Shown here: positions 9,654 through 20,973 of the stretch, piece by piece | Numbering within the stretch: position 1 is the first letter of the stretch | Layout: each line of letters begins with the position of its first letter | Assembly (NCBI GenBank): GCA_025175895.1 | Contig: CM046005.1 | Location: forward strand, 62,706,325-62,770,324 | Length of the DNA stretch: 64,000 nt | From: Wurfbainia villosa | Taxonomy: Eukaryota; Streptophyta; Magnoliopsida; Zingiberales; Zingiberaceae | Direction of reading: 5' to 3' | The notes under the pieces: generated by a model | The model's database searches: none | Told to the model about the DNA's origin: nothing | Seen by the model: the letters and a program-made list of their open reading frames with translations, nothing else | Position numbers and translations under genes: made by a program

Positions 9654-12600
9654 TCACTCTGCCATACATCTGATCCCCATGTCCTCCACATGCCTATCAA
9701 ACGCTTCCGCTGGAAGGGCCTTAGTGAATGGATCCGCCAGGTTATCCTCTGATGCAATCTTGGCGACAGCAACTTCTCCTCGCTTTACGATCTCTCGTAT
9801 AAGGTGGTACTTGCGCTCTATGTGTTTACTTGCCTTATGGACTCGTGGTTCCTTCAAGTTTGCAACTGCACCACTATTATCACAATAAATTGTGATAGTT
9901 CTGGGCAAACCAGGAATCACATCCAAGTCCATCAAGAAGTTCCTGAGCCATACAACTTCCTTGGCTGCCTTAGAGGCTGCCACATACTCAGCTTCCATGG
10001 TAGAGTCCGCCACGCATTTCTGCTTGACACTCCTCCATACTATAGCATTACCTCCAAAAGTAAACACAAACCCCGAGGTAGACTTACTCTTGTCCCTATC
10101 TGATTGGAAATCCGAATCCGTGTAACCCACAGGGACTAATTGATCTGCCCGGTAAACCAGCATATAATCCCTAGTCCTTCTCAGGTACTTCAATATATGC
10201 TTTACCGCAGTCCAATGTCCCTATCCAGGATTACTCTGATATCTGCTAACCATGCCAACGGTAAAGCAGATATCCGATCTCGTACATAGCATAACATACA
10301 TAAGGCTTCCTACTGCCGAAGCATAAGGAACCACCTTCATGTCCTCTATCTCCTTTGATGTTTTGGGACACATCTCTTTAGATAAAGGAACTCCATGCCT
10401 AAAAGGTAGAAAACCTTTCTTGGAGTTCTACATGCTAAAACGAGCAAGGATAGTGTCAATGTATGAAGCTTGAGATAAGCACAACATCCTTTTCTTGCGA
10501 TCCCTTATAACTTTGATCCCAAGGATGTGTCCCACTTCTCCCAAGTCCTTCATGTCAAACTGTTTGGACAACCATACCCTTACGTTTGATAACACTTTGA
10601 TATTGTTGCCAACTAACAAAATGTCATCTACATATAGTACAAGAAACACCACTATGTTTCCGTCACATCTCTTGTATACACAAGGCTCATCCGGACTTTG
10701 AATAAATCCATATGATTGGATTACCTCATCAAAGCGGATGTTCCAAGATCTAGAAGCTTGCTTCAATCCATAAATGGACCGATTAAGCTTACATACAAGA
10801 TGTTCTTTACCTTTAGCAATGAATCCCTCTGGTTGCCACATATAGATGTTCTCCTCAAGACTTCCGTTAAGGAAAGCTGTCTTGACATCCATCTGCCAAA
10901 TCTCATAATCCATATGAGCAGCTGTAGATAAGAGAATCCGGATAGACTTAAGCATAGCTACCGGCGAAAAGGTCTCCTCATAATCGATACCCTCTTTCTG
11001 AGTATACCCTTTCGCAATAAGCCTAGCTTTGAAGGTCTCAACCTTCCCGTCTACTCCTCTCTTTCTCTTGTAGATCCACTTGCATCCAATGGTTTTTACA
11101 CCATCGGGTGGCTCTACTAGCTCCCAGACCTGATTAGAATCCATAGATTCTATCTCTGAATTCATTGCTATTTGCCAAGATACCGTATCTCTATCTTGGA
11201 TTGCCTCGTCATATGTCCAGGGATCAGGTTCATGTTCACCAGGGACTAAGTCCGAAGACTCTCCCAAAAACATGAATCTATCGGGTTGTCTAACAACCCT
11301 CCCACTACGACGAGGTGCCTGCTATGTATGCTCTGTGACACGCAGTGCAGTGACTTGTGGTGTCTCCTCTTGTACCGATGGTACTGAAGTCGGGACTTCC
11401 CCTGTTAACTCCTCAAGAACAATCCTACTCGTGGGCTTGTGGTTCATCACATAGTTCTCCTCTAGAAATCTGGCATTCGTACTTACGATCACCTTCTGAT
11501 CTCTAGGACTATAGAATAAACCACCCTTTGTTCCCTTAGGCTAGCCAACAAACAAGCGTACTTCTGTACGAGATTCCAACTTACCAGCATCTTCCTTCAG
11601 CACATGTGCTGGACTACCCCAAATCCGAATATGTCTTAGACTAGGCTTTCACCCAGTCCACAACTCTGTGGGAGTAAAGGGTACTGACTTAGATGGAACC
11701 AAGTTCAGAATGTGTGCTGCTGTTTCCAGAGCAAACCCCCAGAACGAATCAGGTAACTCAAAATAACTCATCATCGATCTGACCATCTCCATAAGAGTCC
11801 TATTCCTTCGCTCCGCCACACCATTCTGCTGGGGTGTGCCAGGTGCGGACAATTGGGATTGAATCCCAGCCTCTGATAAGTAACTCCTAAACTCTCCCAA
11901 GAGGTACTCGTCACCACGATCAGATCGTAATGTCTTGATACTTTTACCTTGACGGTTCTCCACATCAGCCTTGAATTCTTTGAACCTGTCAAAGCATTCA
12001 GACTTGCGGCGCATCAAGTAAATGTATCCATATCTTGAATAATCGTCTATAAAAGAGACAAAATATTCAAAACCACCTCTTGCCTGGATAGACATAGGAC
12101 CGCATAAATCAGAATGAACCAATTCTAACACATCTTTGGCTCTATACCCCTTGGCCTTGAAAGGCCTCTTGGTCATTTTACCTTCCAAGCAAGATTCGCA
12201 GGTTAGGAGATCCTCCACCACTAATGAACCCAAAGGTCCATCAGCTATCAACCTTTGAATTCTACTTAGGTTAATATGACCAAGCCTTAGATGCCAAAGA
12301 TATGTTTGGTTCATCTGCGAAGATTCTTTTCTCTTATTAGATTTAGAAGATGAGTTATTTACTTCTATATGCATCATGGGAGTTTTCGGTTCAAGAGTAT
12401 ATAAATTGCCAACCAATGTACCAGAACAGATAATCTTCCTATTCCTTTTTATAACCACTTTGTTATTAAAATAAACAGAATATCCATACATAAATAATTT
12501 AGAAATTGAAATTAAATTCTTTCTAAAAGTAGGTACATAAAGACAATTTCTCAAAACCAAAACTTTATTCTTATCAAAAGATAAATAAACATCTCCCACT

Positions 12601-13573
12601 GTAATAGCCGCCACCTTTGAAGAATTGCCCATGAAGACGGTAATCTCTCCCTCAGCTAGTCGTCGGGTTTCCTGGAACCCCTGCAAAGTATTGCAGACAT
12701 GATCAGTAGCTTCTGTATCTACACACCAGGCACTGTTAGATAACACTGCTAAACATGTTTCAACAACTAAACAAGAAGATATACCTTTGTTCTTTCGGCG
12801 AGGACAGTCCGCCTTCCAATGTCCAGTCTGCTTGTAAGTGAAGCACTTGCCTTTCGGCTTCTTCACTCCTGCCCGAGGTCTCACTACCACTTTCTTCACT
12901 CCACCTTGCTTCTTCTTCTTCTTCTTACCTTTCGGTTTAGAGGAAGAAACCTTCTGAGTGACCATGGCTTGAGCACTTTAATGAAAAAGCCCCTCTGTCG
13001 CCTGGAGTTCGGTCAGAAGCTCCGCCAACGAATACAACCTCTTGTTCATGTTGTAGTTGAGGCGGAACTACTCAAAACTCCTAGGCAGAGACTGGAGAAT
13101 GATATCGACCTGGGTTTCCCCATCGATCTCAGCTCCGAGGACTTCCATCTCATTAAGATGAGCCATCATCTTGAGAACATGATCCCTAACGGGTGTTCCC
13201 TCGATCATGGTGGTTGTCATCAAGTTTCTCATTGCCTCCTGCCTAGCCGCCCTACTCTGATGTCCGAAAAGTTCCTTGAGATTGAACATCATGTCATAAG
13301 CTGTGGCTATGGCTTGATGCTGATGTTGCAGCACATTTGACATAGATGCCAAAATGTAACACCGCGCCATCTCATCTGCCTTGACCCATTTCTTATAACG
13401 TTCTTTCTCCTTTTCATCAGAGTCATCGGAGGGCTTAGGAGGACAGACCTCGAAGAGTACAAATTTGTACTCCTCATGATTAAGACAATATCCAAGTTTC
13501 TTTTCCAATCAATGTAGTTTGGTCCAGTAAGTTTGTTTTCTTTTAAAATCACAGCAAGTGGGTTGAAAGCCAT
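9654..13573 (-). pseudogene. gag-pol: C gag-pol polyprotein (one frameshift, several stops)
   Basis: Copia polyprotein starting at ATG 13573 (MAFNPLAVILKENKLTG). A single-base shift near 13485 is followed by one continuous frame to the stop at 9654, interrupted by nonsense codons (for example 13068, about 12980, 11649, 10428). Order: UBN2 gag; basic tail; zinc knuckle altered to CFTYKQTGHWKADC (second Cys to Tyr, near 12830); protease with DTG changed to DTE (near 12717); GAG-pre-integrase (LWHLRLGHINL...CESC); integrase core (VHSDLCGPM, RSDRGDEY, PQQNGVAERRNRT); RT with YVDD at 10623-10634; RNase H (GYTDSDFQSD, STMEAEYVAASKA, CDNSGAV) ending MGIRCMAE. The altered knuckle and protease residues show that it is dead in its own right. 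Confidence 0.92.
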
Positions 13574-13744
13574 TTGAAAATCCTAAAAATCACAATGATC
13601 AAAATATTAGATTTCAAATATTATTGATTCCTCAAAAACAATAAAATTCCGAAATCAACCAACACCTCAAAACACCGAGAATATCTCATGCCACGATAGT
13701 GTGGACGTATACGAATTCTACATTTGTAAGAGGAGGTTTTACCC

Positions 13745-13793
13745 ATTAATTTTATTATCTTATCAACCTTACTTTTTGACAAATAAAATTAAT
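13745..13793 (-). ncRNA. Leader hairpin of C
   Basis: ATTAATTTTATT (13745-13756) pairs with AATAAAATTAAT (13782-13793); the stem extends through TTATCAA/TTGACAA with a three-base bulge and one imperfect pair, around a short loop. About 170-220 nt upstream of the gag start. A structural RNA element inside the retrotransposon transcript, not a separate gene. Confidence 0.55.
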
Positions 13794-14611
13794 AGTTGGT
13801 TCCTCTTTGGCCCTACAAATAAAAGCAGTGACTCCGATGGGGAGGATACTTTTTATTTGCATCTAAGTGTGCACCATTACACGATACTAAGGGAATTATT
13901 TTGGATTATGTGCCTTACCGATGGGGAAGTACACACGCTCCTTAATAATTTCCTATAACTATTATTTGACCTAGTGATCCGCAAATAAACCCATCCGATG
14001 GGGAGGAAGGCACTCAGAGCCAACGCGCAAGTTTGTTGCATCACACGTCAAATTGTAATGGAGGCCGCGGGAATTAATTAAAACGTCCCTCTCCCACTTA
14101 GTAAATTGAAAATGAGGAATTTTAAAACATACACAACATGCATATAAAACAAATAAGCAATAAATATGGAAAAAAATAGAATTTTTCCAACTATTATGGC
14201 ATTGTCCTCCAATATGCATCCCATCGTGTCGCCACCTCGTCCGCTCCACCTTTTCCCGTGCGCAAGTCACCAAAGATATCCGAGCCGAGATAAATCATTT
14301 TAATTTACATCCATTGATCCTATACTCCACGAATAATCTAGATCGAAAGTAAACTAAAATGAGCGGCTAAACAATGCCGTATTTAATTACAAAAATTAAA
14401 TACTAATCTAGCCTCGTCAACCCCGAGGATTCAAATAATAAATATTTACACACATCCAATCACATACACACATATGACCATAATAGTCGGATCTTATGCC
14501 TGCAACCAAAGAGTTAAACTACGCATATCTTACTATTATCCGGAACATATAATATATGAAAAAGTGCATAAAAATTAACCGAATCCTAAACACACAAAAC
14601 CAGAAACCGTG

Positions 14612-14623
14612 GCTCTGATACCA
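14612..14623 (-). other. C primer-binding site
   Basis: The minus strand reads TGGTATCAGAGC, followed by CACGG, two bases inside the 5' LTR. Confidence 0.93.
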
Positions 14624-14625
14624 CT

Positions 14626-16698
14626 TGTTGGGAGTTGCTTCGGAGGCTCATTGGCTCCCATGTCCCTGGATTAAAATTTTCACTAATGAAAGAATTAATC
14701 CGGATGGGATGAGTTTCCTTAGCACAACCTATTCGTCGTCGTGCTAACAACTTGAGTGGTCGCTTGAACAAACTAGTTGTTCAAGCAACACAACTCTTCT
14801 AGTTGATTAGCCGTGGAAGAGACGATGGACAGATCGCCGGTTTTTGTGTTTGTCTTCGGGGTCCATGATTATACAATATATATACATACACACACATGTA
14901 TAATCAACACTAAAAGGAACATTCTCAGATCTGAAAATAAAGTTATAAAACTTTATACCTTACGATCTTCTACCGTATGTCCTATCCTTCTCGTGGACAA
15001 TGTGTGGACGAAGATCCTCCATGAGTAGAAGGCTTCTAGATCGCGTTCTTCCCTTCCTTGTCCGCTGCGAACAAAGAGAAGAACCAACAAATACCTATCC
15101 TTTCTAGAACCGACCACCAAATTAGGGAATTTGCTGCAACCGCCGGCCAAGAAACAAGTGGATGATGCGCCGACCACCAATGGAAGGAGAACCGCCGGCC
15201 ACCTTGGAGAGATTGAAGGAGTGAACGCCGGCCAACAATGGAGGGAGAACCATTGGCCAAGGAATAAGAGAGAGGCCTAGAGGATGGGTGCCAGCCAAGT
15301 CTTGATGGAGGAAGATGGGCGCCGACAACAAGGAGAAGAGATGGTTGCTGCCCAAGCCTTTGCACCAAAACCCTAGCCGCCCACTTTGAGAAGAGACAAA
15401 CCCTAACTCCAATTCAATTAATTCTTTCCGCCTAAGCTTAAGCCTTCTATTTATAGAATTGGGCTTAAGCCTCCTTTAATCTCCACCGTCGGATCTAGGG
15501 TTTTATCCCAACCGTCGGATCTAGGGTTTCATCCCAACCGTCGGATCTAGGATTTCATCCCAACCGTCGGATCTAGAGTTTCATCCCATCCGTCGGATCT
15601 AGGGTTTTATCCCAACCGTCGGATCTAGGGATTTAATCCCAATCGTCGATTCTAGGGTTTCATCCTAACCATCGGATCTAGGGATTTAATCCCAACCATT
15701 GGTTCTAGGGTTTCATCCTAACCATCGGATCTAGGGATTTAATCCCAACCGTTGGTTCTAGATTTTGTTTTACATTCTTGGATCTAGACTTCACAAGGAT
15801 TATATTAGGCTACGATAGGGACCATAAGGAGGAGTTGGATCTTGGCCACCCGATGGATCAGAACCACACAAACTTGATCCATCAATGATGTTCCATTCCA
15901 CTAGAGGATCATCATTGAACTACCTCACCAACCCCCATAAATTAATATGACCTCCACATATTATTTGTACATTAATCTCCCCATGTTTAAGATATCGAAT
16001 GTCCGTCAATTAATTGATTTACTGACCATCAATTAATTAACATCTAATTCCTCGAGTAGTACCACTCAACCTTATCATCATGTTGACTAAGTCAACCAGC
16101 TGGGTTTACATGATGAACCTTATGAGCTCCTCAAGGGGACATCATCAACCTAATATATAGGACACGGTTTCCTTCTATAATCAATGACACACCATGTAAA
16201 TAATATCATTTCCCAACTTACCGGGCATATTTATTTAATCCATCTAAATCTCACCCTCTGGTAAATCAAAGAAATAAATACTAAGTACATGTGCCCGTTA
16301 TTATATTGGGATTAAGAGCATGTACAACATAATATCCGAGGTCCGATTCAATTATGTAGTCAGTACTAAATTGAATCACCTCTATGTCGGTCCTGCTCAA
16401 TACACCTAAGTGTACTAGTGTAACTTTATGTTCAAGACAAAACAATACCAAGCTACACTACAACCATGCCAATGGTTTGTCCAAAACCATCTTGGTTGTG
16501 AGCCTCTACTTATATTTTACAAGGGACTGATAACATGATCTTCTGTGCCACACCAAGCACCATGTTATCTACAATGTAAAATATTAGACAATATGCACAC
16601 ATATAAATATATAAAGTGCAAACAATGATCATGTGATTCTTATTCCAAAATAAAATGTTCATACAAAAAGAGCTAGGCTTTCAGAATACATTCCAACA
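14626..16698 (-). repeat. C 5' LTR (right copy)
   Basis: 2,073 bp, 26 bp shorter than the left copy, consistent with one fewer repeat unit in the array at 15478-15765 (about eleven units). TATA box CTATAAATAG on the minus strand at 15447-15456. It abuts the GTCCA TSD at 16699. Confidence 0.92.
15478..15765 (-). repeat. 26-27-bp array in C 5' LTR
   Basis: About eleven degenerate units (GTCGGATCTAGGG...ATCCCAACC) just upstream of the TATA box in the transcribing LTR of C. Confidence 0.85.
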
Positions 16699-16938
16699 GT
16701 CCAATGTGCCTTGGCGGTGTAGACACCGTTAGCATGACATAGCCGATTGAAGCACCTGAAGGCTAGCGCGATGGATGAACAAGTCATGGATGACTTGGAG
16801 GGATCCGAGAGGCGTGAGACTGATGGAGGTGGCTAGAAGGCTTAGGTCTAGGCTTAGGATGGTCTAGCAAGTATGGGGGCACCATACTTGGGTTAAAACC
16901 TCATGTTTGAGGTGTGCCAGTTGACTGATGCCATGTGG

Positions 16939-17236
16939 CAGTCGACTGGGTTGAGTCAACTAGGTTTGACTACGGGATGTGTCCCAACAGTCGACTGTCG
17001 AAGCTTGGTACTCGACTGATTGGACGAGCAGTCGACTGATATTGAGATCAGTCGACTGATTCTCGGATTTTGGGACACAGAGTGGAGTCTCACTCGACCG
17101 CTGGGACGAACAGTCGAGTGATGGCTTGAACAGTCGACTGATGGTAATTATCAGTCGACTGATGTCCTAACCATTGGACTTTTCCAACGTGGATTACACC
17201 GTTGTCTCACATCAACTGTGTGATCAGTCGACTGAT
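16939..17236 (+). promoter_or_regulatory. CAGTCGACTG palindrome cluster in B U3
   Basis: Seven copies of the 10-bp palindrome CAGTCGACTG in about 300 bp (16939, 16988, 17029, 17049, 17131, 17152, 17225). Three extend to the 14-bp palindrome ATCAGTCGACTGAT (17047-17060, 17150-17163, 17223-17236). The last lies about 27 bp upstream of the TATA box. Position suggests transcription-factor sites; the binding factor is unknown. Confidence 0.7.
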
Positions 17237-17262
17237 CGACTTTCTTCAGTACAGGCAGAAGA

Positions 17263-17270
17263 TATAAATG
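17263..17270 (+). promoter_or_regulatory. B 5' LTR TATA box
   Basis: TATAAATG preceded by AGA; also conserved in the 3' LTR at 24732-24739. Confidence 0.6.
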
Positions 17271-17770
17271 GAGCTCATGGAGGAGAAAATGCCAACCGGT
17301 TCTTGAGGCCATTTGGGACGATTTGCTACTGCAAATCAGGGTTTCCAAGTTCTTTTCAAGCAACCAAGCGATCAAGCATTCAAAGAGAAATTGTAAAGTA
17401 GTTATCTTTACTTGCATTGTATTTCATTGTTGTAATTGCTTGTATCTATTTCTTATTGTTGTAAGAATAGTTTGTAAGAGGTTTCTCCGCCTCCAGCTTG
17501 TGTCGAGAAGGAGTATTTGTGGTTAGTGATTGCATTGGCATCGCTAGAGCTCTTTAGAGCTCGATCCGTGGAGTAGGAATCATTTCAGTTCCGAACCACG
17601 TTAAATATTTGTGTATTGGTGTGTTTGATTGTGTCTATTTCGTTATTGCTTTTATTATCATTATTCCGCTGCGCTAACAAAATTTGTAGACTCAATCACG
17701 AACGAATTCCATCATCGGTACTAGCACGTGCTATTCACCCCCCTCTAGCGTCCAATCGATCCCCTACAAG

Positions 17771-17782
17771 TGGTATCAGAGC
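17771..17782 (+). other. B primer-binding site
   Basis: TGGTATCAGAGC two bases after the 5' LTR end; sets the plus orientation of B. Confidence 0.93.
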
Positions 17783-17833
17783 GAGGCCGCTCTTCAAGGT
17801 TTAACAACTAAGGGAGCACGCTAGAGGGTGAAG

Positions 17834-19525
17834 ATGGAGTTCCAAGACAAGCTTGGATGGGATATCAACACTCCACCACCATATGATCAAGAAGATTTTT
17901 CGGTGTGGAGATCAAGAATGGAGACATTCTTGACGATGGACATAGAGGATTGGTTCATCCTCGTAGAAGGCTTTGAACCTCCTAGGGATAAGAAGGGACA
18001 AGTCCTCAAGTTGAAGAAATGGACCCAAGAGCAATGACAAAAATTCAAAATCGAAGCCAAGGTAACAAAACTTTTAGAAGATTTGATACCTAATGATGTT
18101 TTGTCTAGGCTAGGTGAATATCTTGACGCCAAGGAGCTATGGGACAAATTGGCCAAGTTCAATGAGAAGCCCCACTTGGCACAAGTAAAAGAAGATAAGG
18201 AAGAGGATGAAGAGAGTTCATCATTTTCTCTAGCAAGTGAGGAATCGAAAGTTGAAGAGGAGTCAACTTCTGGATCGGTGGAAGAAGAAGTAGAAGAAAC
18301 CTCCACCTCTAGGATTGACGGGGAGGAAAGAATTTCCACTCCGGAGCAACAAGAAGAAGCTTCGACATCCGTTCAAGATGAAGAAGCTTCAATTCCGGCA
18401 CCTACCACCACCATAGGTAACTCAAGCATGTCAATTGTAAATAAAAATCATATAATATGCTTTGAGTGTAGGGAATTCGGATACTACAAGAGTAAGTATC
18501 CGAAAAGAGTTAAGAAAGCTCCTCCGGCACCAAAAGTCAATGAAAAAGTCAAGGATGCCGACGTCCCCACCAAGAAGAGCAAGGAGCACGTGGTGTGCTT
18601 CAAATGCCGATAACCGGGACACTATAGGAGCCAATGTCCTAGAAGAAAGGAGGGAGCTTCACAAGTAGGGGGAGTCTCTAAGACTAACCCTAAGGTATAT
18701 TTTCATAATGCTCATTCTTTAAATTCTAAGAAAAAGCATGCTAGAATTAATTTAAATAATTTTTCTATTACTAATGAATCAAAGAATGCTAGAAATAATA
18801 ATTATGGTTGTCTAGAAGCTAAACATGTTGGTTTTAAGACTAAGGAGAAATCTAGAAATGATAACTCTAAGCCTATTTCAAAGAAGGAGAAATTTGGGAC
18901 TAATGTCCCTAGAAATATCCTTTCTAAGAAAACAATTAAGAAAATCGAAAACCATTTAGGCATCAATCCTAATAAGGGTAGACATATACCTAAAGAGAAT
19001 GGTAATGCCCAAAAATCTAATCAAAAATCATTTGGGCAATTAGAGTTAGAAAATCAAGCCTTGAGGTCAAGGCTTGAGAAATTGGAAAAGACCCTTGCAA
19101 ATATACAAAATCAATTTAAAGGGTCAAATTGTCAAACTCTAGGATCTAGAACTCAACAAAAAGGGTATAAGAGGCAAGAATCATCTAGGACACAAGGTTT
19201 GGGTCACAAGCCTATGTCTAAGAGAGTAATGCCTACTTATCACAATGTTTCATTTGATTATGGAACTAAACCTAGATCTAAGAAAACCAAGGTCTCTAGG
19301 GAAATTATCCCTAAGGCCAACCATAATGTGTGCCTTATGACTAGGGTTTCTAAGAAACCTAAGGAAGCCACTAAGAAGGTTACTAGGGAGGCAATCCCTA
19401 AGACTAACCATGGCAAGACCATAATGACCAAGGCTAATAAGCCTAGAAGGGTCATTAGAAAGGTATCTAGGGAAGTCATCCCTAAGGAATACCTAATTAA
19501 TTCAATGAGCTCAAATAGATTTTGA
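17834..19525 (+). pseudogene. gag: B gag (two nonsense codons, single frame)
   Basis: Sirevirus-like gag starting at ATG 17834 (MEFQDKLGWDINTPPPYD), homologous over its length to the intact D gag. One frame runs to 19525, broken by TGA at 18035-18037 and TAA at 18611-18613. Order: capsid part (WRSRMETFL, IPNDVLSRLGEYLDAKELWD); Ser/Glu-rich acidic segment (18190-18400); two CCHC knuckles, the first altered (CFECREFGYYKSKYPK: His to Tyr and last Cys to Tyr), the second interrupted by the TAA (CFKCR / GHYRSQC); a Lys/Asn-rich region; a short coiled coil (LELENQALRSRLEKLEKTL, about 19040-19095); then four to five related basic repeats ending KVSREVIPKEYLIN. No protease follows. Confidence 0.88.
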
Positions 19526-20973
19526 GTTTCAAGGAGCGTGATTGACTCACGCTAAATGGATTAGAATGTGCCAACTTTGATTGGATGGGTAGTTAACTCA
19601 ACCATAGCAAAGTTGACATTTTAGGTTACTTTCAAGGTTATGGATACCTTGGAGATAGGTTTGATATTCTATCCTAAAAGATTTTAGGATGTGCCAATAC
19701 ATTTTTGGAATTATGAAAAATCAATAAAATTGGCACAATCTAGATTTAGAGGTCATAGTGTGCCATTTCAGCTTTTGACACACTTTAGGAATTAGTGTAT
19801 CAAGAGAAGTGTCTTAAGGTGTAGAAGTTACATCAAGAGTGATACTCAAGTGCCACACACCTTGATGTCTTGCACTTATCATGCTTCATGTGTTTCACCA
19901 TGTGTTTGCATGGAAGGAATGTCTAGGGTGGATTGCATCTCACAAAACAAGTCTTTTATCTTGATTGTGTATTTCAACACTTAGAAAGGGTGAGATGTTA
20001 GGATTTTGAAACCATTGGATGCTAATGTTTGCTAAAATGAAATAAAATACCAAAATACATTAACTAATACATGAATATAAGCATAACATTAATATATTCG
20101 ACATACAAGATTAAACATGAGAAAATGAAACAAGTTGGATAAAGAAATCGAGATATCGATCATTGTCTGATCTATCGATCATTGTTACTCTTGTAGTACG
20201 ATATATGAGTCCGATCAGTGTTGTTTCGGGACTCGACTTCTTTGTACATCGATCATTGTTGGTACTGCTCATCGAGGCGAAGGATCATCGATCCGAGTGG
20301 CTCGTTTAGCGATCAGTGATGATCGCATCGATCGATCAATAGCGACCAATGATCGTGATATCGTAGCTCGATATAGAATGCTCGCAATGAGTCTTTGGCC
20401 GAGCCGCAGCGATCCGCCGGTTCAGTAAAACCGCTCATAAGCCGCCATTAGTCGACTGATGTCGCACATCAGTTGACTGGCGTCGCACATCAGTTGACTG
20501 GCGTCGCAATTTTATAACACCGAACCGCTAGGGTTCGGCGTCTTCATGCTCGATTCTCTCATCTTCTTCCTCTTCTTCGATCATCGCCTCTTTCTCCGAC
20601 GAGTTCTTCCGACTGCACCGGCCACCTAAGCCCTAGGTTTGACAGCCAACTCCTCCATTCATGTTTTTAGCATCTAACAACCCTAATCTGTTCCTCTTCG
20701 GCGATTTTTTTTGCGATTAGGGTTTCGGCGAAACCTCTGCTCCGACGAACTCTCCGACGCTCTCTTCAGCAATGTCTGAGTACCTTCTCTTCATCATCCT
20801 CAATGGTGCTAAAGTATAACATTTTACTCATTTAAAACCCTAATTTTTCTTTACAACTCATTGTGATCTAATTGTGTATTTGTATCATTGCATTTCATTC
20901 CATTGCATTGCATTCATGTAGAAGATCACGTAGGAATGAACCGATTTAGGTTGGATCACGACTGTATCAACCC
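19526..20973 (+). other. B spacer between gag and extra ORF
   Basis: No gag-pol motif. The first 260 bp matches D just after its gag; the remainder is missing from D. It includes CGATC-rich and ATCAGTTGACTGG-type motifs (20150-20510) and then a CT-rich stretch resembling a plant 5' UTR (20540-20780). A candidate short first exon starts at ATG 20772, and a GT...AG interval (about 20804-20920) could be an intron. These last points are inference. Confidence 0.5.

Larger units (their letters stand above)
13574..14625 (-). other. C leader (untranslated) with stable hairpin
   Basis: About 1.05 kb between the primer-binding site and gag. A long inverted repeat sits at 13745-13766 and 13776-13793, and is conserved in E (31564-31612) and G (43356-43404). 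Small open frames here (13701-13958, 13971-14273) are not conserved as proteins. Confidence 0.75.
7522..16698 (-). mobile_element. Element C: full-length copia retrotransposon (broken)
   Basis: 9,177 bp with a perfect TSD, GTCCA (7517-7521 and 16699-16703), inserted in the 5' LTR of B. The uninterrupted site survives in B's 3' LTR at 24147-24151. Minus-strand order: 5' LTR (16698-14626), primer-binding site, leader with hairpin, gag-protease-integrase-RT-RNase H (13573-9654), polypurine tract, 3' LTR (9620-7522). Same broad family as E and G. The gag and the LTR size resemble the Angela-type copia group, a tentative placement. Confidence 0.93.
16699..17768 (+). repeat. B 5' LTR, second part (promoter half)
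   Basis: Continues B's LTR after element C and ends ATCGATCCCCTACA at 17768. It holds the palindrome cluster (16939-17236), a TATA box (TATAAATG, 17263-17270) and the poly-C box (17730-17750). Together with 7052-7521 the LTR is about 1.54 kb, matching the 3' LTR. Confidence 0.9.

Noticed and set aside
13971..14273. 100-aa minus-strand frame in C's leader
   Set aside because: The homologous stretch in G (about 42880-43170) does not keep the frame; untranslated leader.
16939..17236. Reading the palindrome cluster as a satellite or origin
   Set aside because: Spacing is irregular and the cluster is confined to LTR U3 regions upstream of a TATA box.
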